DNA of 64,000 bases from Cladopsammia gracilis (Eukaryota; Cnidaria; Anthozoa; Scleractinia; Dendrophylliidae), in the NCBI GenBank assembly GCA_022457155.1, contig JAJGOT010000030.1, positions 1,604,501 through 1,668,500 of the forward strand. Reading direction: 5' to 3'. Positions within the stretch are counted from its first letter, which is position 1; the number at the start of each line of letters is the position of its first letter. A model generated the notes under the pieces. It saw only the letters and a list, made by a program, of their open reading frames with translations. It was not told the DNA's origin and ran no database searches. This document shows, piece after piece, positions 1 to 10,400 of the stretch. Made by a program: the position numbers and the translations under genes.

Positions 1-296
1 TTAAAATAGGCACTGCGACAGACAGTTTTATGGTTTAAATCAGAGCTCTACCAAACAACTGGGCTGTTAACGTAAGACTTATACCAAGCAGATGAAGCAA
101 CGAATTGTTGCTTAGCGATATAAAGTCGAAAAAACAAGTACACTAGTAAGTTTTTCACGTTTCTAGTCCGAATCGTTGCAGGATTTATCTTTGGAGCTAA
201 TTCCTTGATATATCGTTCGCTTTGCCGATTCAACGAACGCCATGCTTTTCTCTCTAGTGAAATTATTTCGTTCTTCTTCCTGACCGCCTCTTGTAA

Positions 297-331
297 AGTA
301 AATAAATAAATAAATAAATAAATAAATAGAT
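297..331. repeat. (AAAT)n microsatellite
   Basis: A run of about eight AAAT units. It accounts for the low-complexity open frame seen on the minus strand here. Confidence 0.9.
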
Positions 332-446
332 GGATAGACAAAATTAAAAATGACATATAAAATTTCATCGCAGCACCAACGAAATAAACAAATAACATAG
401 TGCGTAGTGATTTCCGCACGTTCTTTTTATCAATGACTGATACTGC

Positions 447-939
447 CACAGGCAGCCCAAGCTCACGTCACGAGAAAGCGAAGGGTTAATTATTAGCGGT
501 GTGTGAGACGGGACGTGACCCTTCGATGAAAGCGGTATTGGGTTACACGGCGGCCGTTTTAAAAATTTAAGACTTTGTATTTGAAATATCCCGAAGGACA
601 AAAGAATACACCAGAGGTGAGTTCAATAGAATAAGACGGAGTCTTATGAAGGGAATAACAGTGGTGACAAAACAACCCAACACGGCTTGAAATACCCCGA
701 AGGACAAAAGAATACACCAGAGGTGAGTTCAATAGAATCACTTTATTGAATTAATGCCTAAATTTCGCTTTATTAAGCGTTCGAAATCTACGTTATTTTT
801 TCCCCATACAAAGTCTTAAATTTTTAAAACGGCCGCCGTGTAACCCAATACCGCTTTCATCGAAGGGTCACGTCCCGTCTCACACACCGCTAATAATTAA
901 CCCTTCGCTTTCTCGTGACGTGAGCTTGGGCTGCCTGTG
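447..939. mobile_element. Non-autonomous inverted-repeat transposon
   Basis: Inverted arms of about 130 bp (about 447-580 and 807-939) begin CACAGGCAGCCC and end GGGCTGCCTGTG. The flanks carry a 7-bp direct repeat ATACTGC at 440-446 and 940-946, which reads as a target-site duplication. The middle holds two copies of a segment with CCGAAGGACAAAAGAATAC. There is no transposase. The duplication length suggests hAT or a related group. A second, partial copy is at 27775-28310. Confidence 0.8.
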
Positions 940-1240
940 ATACTGCTCAACTCGTGAATAATAATCGTAGATCCGACTTTTGTAGCCGTAATCTATATTT
1001 TTGCAGCATGGCTCCACCGCTCGCGTAAGCGATGCATTGCAAATTAATTGCAAGAAATATTTGACTTGCGTTTATTTTGCCTGTTGTATTGAAAGATGAA
1101 CGTTTAAAACTGCTTTGTGTTTTTTTTCCAATTTGGTTTGCTATTGATTATTTCTAACGTCGCGATTAACACCTCAAAGTGACTCCATCGTGAGAAAAAT
1201 AAATTAACACTCATTTAACGATCGCGTAATTCGTATTTAC

Positions 1241-1440
1241 CATGGCTACTTTCTTTAAACCGGTAATATCCATGTAGTAACCTATAAATTGCCGCTCGTC
1301 GTCACCATCTATCTGAACCAAATGCCCTCCAGAGTCAATGCAGTTTTGTTGTGCCTTATTCCATGTAGCAGCTATTTCTTTGTTATGTTTATAACACGAC
1401 AAGCCATTCGGAAACCAATCAGCTGGGCAAGACGGTAGAC
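1241..1440 (-). CDS. C-type lectin gene exon 3: N-terminal half of a second lectin domain
   Basis: The exon opens after CCTTTAG in phase 1 and encodes LPSCPADWFPNGLSCYK, then WNKAQQNC and GGHLVQIDGDDERQF, the standard first half of a C-type lectin domain. It ends at ATG/GTAAAT in phase 0. No WIGL-type second half was recognised in the remaining 1,240 bases, so that exon is outside the window or lost. Confidence 0.75.
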
Positions 1441-4400
1441 CTAAAGGAAATTAGAAGCAATCTGAAATTCAGTACTTACCCGAGCTTTTGGAATGCTGGA
1501 TTATGTTACTTATTTATTCAGGGCGTAGCTAGGATTTTTCAAAGGGTGGGTCACACTGTGTCACACCCAGGGTACTTATCAGATTGTCGTGTCGACATCC
1601 ACACTGTGTTTTACTAAAATTATCTCACAAGGGGGGGGGGGGGGGGGGTGTCACGGCGACACCTCAGGCCCCCCCCCCCCAGCTACGCCCCTGTTATTGC
1701 ATGACCACATTATTTAACTACTTTTTATGTTTATTATCACCGCACCTTTTACTTTTAAAATATAAAGTGATCCTAGCAGTACAGGAAATGTCACCTTTGA
1801 TCATCCCGTAAGTAAAATCATCTAGTTGGTTGTATCTGACCCACCCTGGATCCAGGGGACCGTTCTCTGAATATCATGAGTGAAATTAACCGCATAAACG
1901 GTTAGAAGAAGCTCGCGAGACGGATCTCTGGTCACTCGAATATACAATCTCATTTCCATGCGAGGATCTAGTTCAGGAACTAGGTCGCTGATTGGTTATT
2001 CCTACTTGTTTCCAGACTCTACCGGTAGTTAATGATGCAACAGCAACTTCGATTGGCTGGACCAAAACAATTCGTAACGGGCGCGTGAAAAACCGGTTTC
2101 CCAAAGTGAAGCCACACAAACAACAATGGCGGACGTACACTTAGACAGAGCCAAGATTGCGGCTTTTTGCGATCTTTAAGAAACGCTGTGGATTACTCTT
2201 TAGTGACCTTTAGTATCCAAATTTTCAAAATATCAGAGAACTAAAGCCAGTTCAGAAAGAAGCGCTGTTGAAATTTATTCAGCGCAAGGATGTCTTGAAA
2301 AGAGGTGTTGACAAGCCAGACACGACTTATTAATTCGTGTTGTCGTGGAGTGTGACCTTTAGAGTTTTGTTTGAACGAGGAAAATTATGATCTCTATTTA
2401 ATTTTTTTCTCTAGCACGGAGGCGTGCTTTGGAGTTGCAGGTATTCTCGCTGAACGATTTCGCTGACCACTGGTAGGTGACAGGAAGAGAAATAGGTGTA
2501 CTGGATTAATTGCGTCAAGGATTCTTTGTTTGTTAAGGTGGTAATAAAATCTCTCGCCTTTGAAAACGGTTGTATCCAGAAAGTTTACTTCTTTGTCTGA
2601 AATTAATGTTTGTTTGCAAGGACAATAAAATCTTCCATCTCCTAATTATTCTCGACACTCTACAGTAAAAAAATGTCATCGATGTATCTTTCCCAATGGA
2701 GTGGATTTGATTTAATATTTCTGTCTCAACCGCGGAATATTGTCACGCATAGCGGCGTCACGTGCGTTTTAAACATGTCAGCTGTCAGATTTAATGTAAA
2801 CAAACAGACATGCGTTGGTCCCCAAGGTTTGAAACCGGTTTGGTGAGATATCCGATCCACAAATCCCATGGAAATGAGGTTGTGTACTCGAGTGCCCAGA
2901 GGATTTTACTCATGCACGTAGCGGCATGAGGTAAGGTTTCGGCTCCGTTTTTCTTGTTATTATTTTTATTATTATTTTTACTCATGCGCGAAGCGGCATG
3001 AGGTAAGGTTTCGGCTTCGTTTTTCTTGTTTTTATTACTCATGCGCGTAGCGCAATGAGTTATAAAATGCCCTCCGTTTTTCTTTTTACTCATGCACGTA
3101 GCGGCATGAGGTAAGGTTTCGGCTCCGTTTTTCTTGTTATTACTCATGCGCGAAGCGGCATGAGGTAAGGTTTCGGCTCCGTTTTTCTTGTTATTATTTT
3201 TATTTTTTGTGTCACGATTTTGCACGCAAATTTATGCACGCATATTTTAAATTGTGCACTACCGGTTCATGTCTTCGCCATTTACACTTCCTGTTTAGTG
3301 ACTTTCGGCTACTGTCACTTCCGGTAAAAGAGAGTTACTAACGTGTCACGACAGCATCTCCTACAACCCTACATACATTACTGTGTTCACGTTAGGTATA
3401 TATAAGACTTAGAAGAATCACTGGCTTCATTGTGGTACAGCTTTCATTTCCAAAACATTCAATAGTAAACAACGTGGTTTGCAGGAACGATGACTGAATG
3501 AAAGGAGTAACTTATCTCCAGGTCGGACATCTTCTTATCATGTTTAAAATATATCATAAAATTTTCTTACGCATGCGCATGAGTAAAGGCTGCTTGGAGC
3601 CTCTTGTTATTTTTATTTTTTGTGTCACGATTTTGCATGCAAATTTATGCACGCATACTTTAAATTGTATACTTCCGGTTCATAGCTTTGCCACTACACT
3701 TCCTGTTTAGTGACTTCCGGCTACTCTCACTTCCAGTAAAAGAGCGTTACTCAAGTGTCACGACAGCGTCTCCTACAACCCTACTTACATTAGCAATGTT
3801 CATGTTTGGTATATATAAGACTTAGAAGAATCATTTCCTTCATTGTGGTACAGCCTTCATTTCCAAAACAATCAATAGTAAACAACGTGGTTTGCAGGAA
3901 CGATGACTGAATGAAAAGAGTACTCTTCGCCATGTCAGACATCTTATCATGTTTAAAATATCATGAAACTAATAAATCATGAAACTAACTTACGCATGCG
4001 CATGAGTATAGGCTGCTAGGAGCCTCTTGTTTTTCATTTTTTGTGTCACAATTTTGCATGAAATTAATGCACGCATATTTTAAATTGTACATTTCCGGTA
4101 TATAGCTTTGCTCTTTACACTTCCGGTTTAGTGACTTCCGGCTACTCTCACTTCCGGCAAAACATCGTTACTAAAGCGTCACGGCAGCGTCTCCTACAAC
4201 CCTACTCACATCAGTAATGTTCACGTCAGGTATATATTATTGTCACAAGAATGACCGGCTTCATTGTGGTACAGGCTTCTTTTATAAAACATTCAATAGT
4301 AATGTAGTTTGCAGGTACGATGACTGAATGAAAGGAGTAACTCTTCTCCATGTCGGACGTCTTATCTTGTTTAAAATATTGAAATATAAATTGCTTCTTT

Positions 4401-7400
4401 GAAATATAAGACAAATGTTTCTTACGCATGCGCATGACAAACATTTTCCGTCATTTGGTCTTATAGTTGTTCAGTCCTGTATTTCTCCCATCGAGGTGAA
4501 CGTTGCTTTTGTACACAGCATACAACTTGAGGCCGAATTTGTCGCGATTATGAAAAACTAAGAGCTATTTTTAATCAGAGTTCTTCCAAGGCAAAAATGC
4601 CAAACATCGATCTCTCGCACTGGTAAGCATATTGTCAATTTATTCCCCTTTTTACTGCCGATTCTTTACAGTGCCTGTGTCGGAGCAGTCCTCGCAGCCT
4701 GTGGTGAGTAATTTCAAGACTTTTAAAGAAAGAACAATAGAAACACACGGCAAAACAGCGTCGTTACTTTAATAAAAAAAATTGAACTTCGGGACTGGAC
4801 TTCTGTGGATTATGGACTATGGAATGCGTGTCATATTAATGTCGATTTTTACTGACTTTATTGCTTTTTGTGGTTACTAGGTTACTAGTACTATGTTGTC
4901 ACCTGTGTAAGTAAGTCCGACTTTCCGAAGAGCAAGGTTGTTCCGAGTTTCACACGATTGCTGTACGATGAAACAGTTCTGAAGTTCGGATTGGACGACT
5001 CGATTGTCAAGGCAGTTCTGTTTGTCGGGTTTGTACGTACGCGCTTTGGATCCGTGGGAAAGGAAAATGGCGCTTTTTCGTTCTTTTTACTGCTTTACTA
5101 AGCACAGGTTTCACCAAATGTGGCCAAGTGTTGTTTTCAAAGATTTGGAAAATGGTTTAGTGAAAAATCGAGCTGTGAATCGAAGTGTTTGTTTGCAGAC
5201 CATGAGCTATTCGAACTCATGATTCAAACGCCGCCAGCATTTCATTTCTGTACCTTTGACCATTCAGAACTGCTTTTTTGATTAGCGAAAGCATTATGCG
5301 AATCATTTTTCCGGATAAGATTGGCACTCTATTACACAGGAAAAGTTGGCAATTTTAGAAAGCATAAAAAAATATAAGTTGTTGAATTGAATTATTTTGT
5401 GATGTTTATTTATATTTTTGCAGACTCTAGCCGGTTCCACGCAGTAATTAGAATACAATAAATCGCCAAGACTTCCAGAAGCAGAAAATCACTGAATTGT
5501 GAAAGGTGTTTGATTCTTTTAATCAAAGGAAAGACATTTTCATTCAAGGAAATACGAGTTTCATTCAAAAGTTTCGACCTTTTATAGAAAATATATTTTG
5601 GATTCAGTGGTCATATGAAAACAGCTTGCTGTATCAAATTACCGTTTCTCATGAAATTTGCATAAATCAAAACTGTGTATTTGCGACAACACTTTAAAGA
5701 AACTGTGAAGCCTGGAAAAAACTTATTATAGATGGCAAAATCAAAGCATTTTTTAAAGAAACAGCTTTAAGTTATGGAAACATTTCATTTCGATTTGGTC
5801 TTAAAATCACGGAGAGATTTTAGTGAATGCGTCACGCAACGTTTATTTACAAAACGTTTGACCAATTCATAGCAATTATCACCAAAGATTTGAAAACTTT
5901 AAAAAATCCCGGATCTCCTGAATGCAATTTCTTGTTTATTTAGGGCCCACAAAAAGTTAATGGCAATCCGGGCAGGAGGTGGTATCTGGGTTAAAAATCA
6001 AGGTGCGAGGGTGGGTCGGCCTGGCCGGGAAATCCGGGCGGGGGAGGGGCAAAAAAATATTGCATCCGTCGGGAAGGGGGGGGGGGGGTCTGGAATAACC
6101 CATTTTACACCGGTTGCATGCGATTTAGTAACACAGGAAAACTAAGTCTTTATATCGATTATCAATTTTCTTTTTACAGCATGTGGGCCACATGCTGTAA
6201 GTAGTCTTTTCAAATGTAACAGAAATAATTCACGGCTTGAAAAGTAATAGACGAGTGTGGATTTGATCGGGTATCAATAAATTAAATATTAAAAGCGAGC
6301 ACAGAAAAATTGGTAACTTCAATCAACGCGTCTTAGAGTCTCATGCGCATGAGTATAGGCTTAGTGTAGCCTCTCGTTATTTTTATTTTTTGTGTCACGA
6401 TTTTGCATGCAAATTTATGCACGCATATTTTAAATTGTACACTTCCGGTTCATAGCTTTGCCACTACACTTCTTGTTTAGTGACTTCCGGCTACTCTCAC
6501 TTCCGGTAAAAGAGCGTTACTCAAGTGTCACGACAGCGTCTCCTACAACCCTACTTACATTAGCAATGTTCATGTTTGGTATATATAAGACATAGAAGAA
6601 TCATTCCCTTCATTGTGGTACAGCCTTCATTTCCAAAACAATCAATAGTAAACAACGTGGTTTGCAGGAACGATGACTGAATAAAAGGAGTACTCTTCGC
6701 CATGTCGGACATCTTCTTATCATCTTCTTCTCATCTTCTTATCTTCTTATCATCTTCTTAACTTACTTACGCATGCGCATGAGTATAGGCTGCTGGGAGC
6801 CTCTTGTTATTTTTATTTTTTGTGTCACGATTTTGCATGCAAATTTATGCACGCATATTTTAAATTGTACACTTCCGGTTCATAGCTTTGCCATTACACT
6901 TCCTGTTTAGTGACTTCCGGCTACTCTCACTTCCGGTAAAAGAGCGATACTCAAGTGTCACGACAGCGTCTCCTACAACCCTACTTACATTAGCAATGTT
7001 CATGTTTGGTATATATAAGACATAGAAGAATCATTCCCTTCATTGTGGTACAGCCTTCATTTCCAAAACAATCAATAGTAAACAACGTGGTTTGCAGGAA
7101 CGATGACTGAATGAAAGGAGTGCTCTTCGCCATGTCGGACATCTTATCATCTTCTTATCTTTATATCATCTTCTTCTCATCTTCTTATCTTCTTATCATC
7201 TTCTTAACTTACTTACGCATGCGCATGAGTATAGGCTGCTAGGAACCTCTTGTTATTTTTTCTCGGCGCGTTGCGCCTCGTTGTCGCGGCTACGCCGCTC
7301 TAACTCGCCGTTTTCACTAAAAAATAACAACCACTGGCACCCAGGGTATATCTGACCGTATAACGTCCCGAAGGCGATGGCTTCAATTCCCAGCGGGGAG

Positions 7401-10400
7401 CCCCTTTCTCAGTTCTCCCATGCTTGCTACCAAACCGTTTTCGAAAAATAACTTGACGTTTTAAAATTTATTTTTAACTTTGCTGGCAAACAGTTCTCAG
7501 TCCGTCTTGTTGTCCTGAATGTACCTCTGAACAATTTAGACTTACCTTTCGGCTTTTTGCAGATGTGATGTTGATTTTCCTGGTTACAATCTGTGAGATT
7601 CCAACCATAACTCAACAGCTCAACACAATGAAATCCACTTGAGTTACTTGGTATGTCACTGAGCCAGTTGATGTCAACAGAATTGTTAAAAGGCGTACCA
7701 TCGCTCCAGAGATATTCACCTTTCTGAGACCGGTAAAACAACCCAATCCAAACGCTATCATTCTTGAGCTGTAATGACAGGCTATTAACAAATTTCATTT
7801 CCATGTCATTTGCGATGCTTATGAGATTCCCCCCAAATCCTAGACACCAACGTAGGGCTTTCACCCAGCTCAATTCTCTTGAGTATGCGGACGTGTTCAT
7901 CACCTTGTAGCAAGAGCTGTCAAACTCAACCCAGTCGTCATCGCAATCTAAAGCTGAACAACAAAAGAAAATACCATTATAAAAAAGGCAATAAGCTCTA
8001 TCAAACAATCACAAAGTATACCAGACAAATATGAAGGGAATACGAAGATGATATGTTAACTACGAACAATTTGTCTTTTCTCTTAAGGATTGTCGAGCGA
8101 TCAAAACACACAAGTATAAAAACAGGAGCTTTCGACAAGGCTACAGCGTTTGAACTACTGTATAACTATATGTTTCTCTCAAAATGAAAAGTTATAATTA
8201 TGGCTCTTGGAGATCACTCAACAATCGTAAACTCCTGTGATAACTCAAAACAATCAACAAGATCCAGTTTACCAAGGATCGTAAAGACTGTCGTCACTTC
8301 GCAATAGTCCTCGAGTAAAATCACAAAAAGTTGCAAACTTGGTAAGCAATCAAACAAGGTGTGTTTCTGTTGTGGTGGAACTTTTTCGCACGCTGGGGGA
8401 AGGATGAAATGTTCAGCCATGGGGAAGAAATGCTTGACGTGTAACAAAATGAATCATTTCGCCAAATGTTGTAAGATGAAAGGGAAAGAAGACAAGAGAA
8501 TGCTGAAAGCAGTCGAAAAGGACTCGGATAGTAGCGACGCGGAATCACTTTACGGTATTGAGAAAGTTGGGGCGGTAAAACACAAGCAGGGTCGCAGGCC
8601 CGTGAGCAGTGTGTCAGTGGAAAATCGTGATTTTCAAGTGCTGGTGGATACAAGGGCCACGGTAAATGTAATGGACGAGATAACATTCAAGAGGCTGCTG
8701 GCCGATAAAGTGACATTGAGAAAGTCATCGAGTGTTTTGCGTGCATACTAATCTAACGAAACCCCGTCGGCACCACTGAAGGTCATGGGAAAATTTGAGG
8801 TCATTGTTGAGCCGAACACCAAAATCGCCCCTGCCACGTTTCATGTTATAAAGGGACATACGAACACTGAGCCATTGATAGGTTTCCAGACCGCGGAGGA
8901 TCTTGGTCTTGTTAAGGTAGCAAACACGGTCCAAAGTGAGGAAACAATCACAAGCAATCTGCTAAAAGACTACACTGATCTGTTCCACGGTGTCGGAAAG
9001 ATGAAAGGAGTGAAGGTAGATTTGCACGTCGACTCTGCAATAACACCCGTGGTACAGGCCCACAGGAGAATACCGTTGAGTGCAAGACCCAAGCTGGAAG
9101 CAGAATTGGAAAAACTCGAGGATGACGACATAATTGAGAGGGTAGAGAAGCCTACCAGTTGGGTGTCCCCTGTAGTTATAAAGCCGAAGCGGTCCACCAA
9201 TGAAATACGGTTGAATGTGGATATGAGAGAAGCTAATAAAGCCATTCCACGAACCCACACTGTCATGCCTACACTTGATGATATCATAAATGAGCTCAAT
9301 GGGGCCACAGTATTTTCGCATCTGGATATGAACCATGGGTACCACCAACTGGATTTGGAGGAGAGTAGCCGCGACATCACCACTTTTGCAACACATGTAG
9401 GTCTCTACAGGTACAAGAGACTCAATTTCGGTCCGAGATCCGCTGGGGAGGTATTCCAGGAAACCGACAGCAAAGAAATCACTCGAGACATAGTTGGATG
9501 CATCAACATCAGTGACGATATCCTTGTGTTTGGCAGGAACCAAAAGGAACATGATCACAATTTAGAGAAGTTGTTCAAGAGAGCTATAAAGAGAGAATGA
9601 AATCACCTTCAACAGTGGATAACTGTTATCGAAACTGTTAACAAAGCTGTAAGGTCGCGAATGGGGCTCAATGAACGGTTACATTACACCGCCTTTAGTT
9701 TCGTTCATAGTCCTACTACTCGTTCGTTCACAACCTCGTTCGAGGCGGGAAGAAGAGAGACCCTAGGAACGAGGTTGGTTCGTTTACCACTCTCCGATAT
9801 CGAAATCCAGCGTTTACTTCCTTAAGCATCTAATTATTCTACATTAAGTCCTTTGAGACCCGACACTACATCTCCCCCCTTTTTTCTAGTGAGGCTCAAA
9901 TTCCCTATAAATAGTGTTCCAAGTGGACGTTCTTGCTCGCGGTGATCTTCTTTGCCCGCTTACTGCAGTATTGTCTGGCCGCTGCTGATGTCGCTCCGTT
10001 TCCGTCGCTCCTAAGAATGCCGGAGGACCATCAGGCTCGTTACGTGGACCGCCAGTTGTCATCTCACTGGATGCGCCCGGGTTGTCGGGTTGCAAACGCA
10101 AATCTTCCTGGGCTCCTGTTTCAGTTTCTTCTGCACTGGATGTATCCAGCCCTTCTTGGTCCAAATCCACAGCGACGTACTCATCCTCCCTCGCATGCTT
10201 CAGCTTCTCTCATCCGCGTACTCTTTCATCTGCTTCTTTTTAGTCGCGTCCCTTTGTCTGATTGGGTCGCATGGAATTTCTCCTGCAGGTACGATCCTTT
10301 CCGGTAGCTTCTTCCGTAGCTCTCTACCGAACATGAGCACGTCAGGGCTTTCCTTTGTTGCTGGGTGGGGCGTGGCCCGATAGTTGCAAACCGTTCTTTG

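Noticed and set aside
2791..3225. 144-residue minus-strand frame with repeated KKNGAETLPHAA units
   Set aside because: Translation of the minisatellite; unit lengths vary without regard to frame.
8962..9558. 198- and 137-residue minus-strand frames
   Set aside because: Antisense shadows of the Ty3 reverse transcriptase on the plus strand.
9933..10383. Plus-strand frames of 97-124 residues
   Set aside because: Antisense shadows of the inverted Ty3 integrase region.
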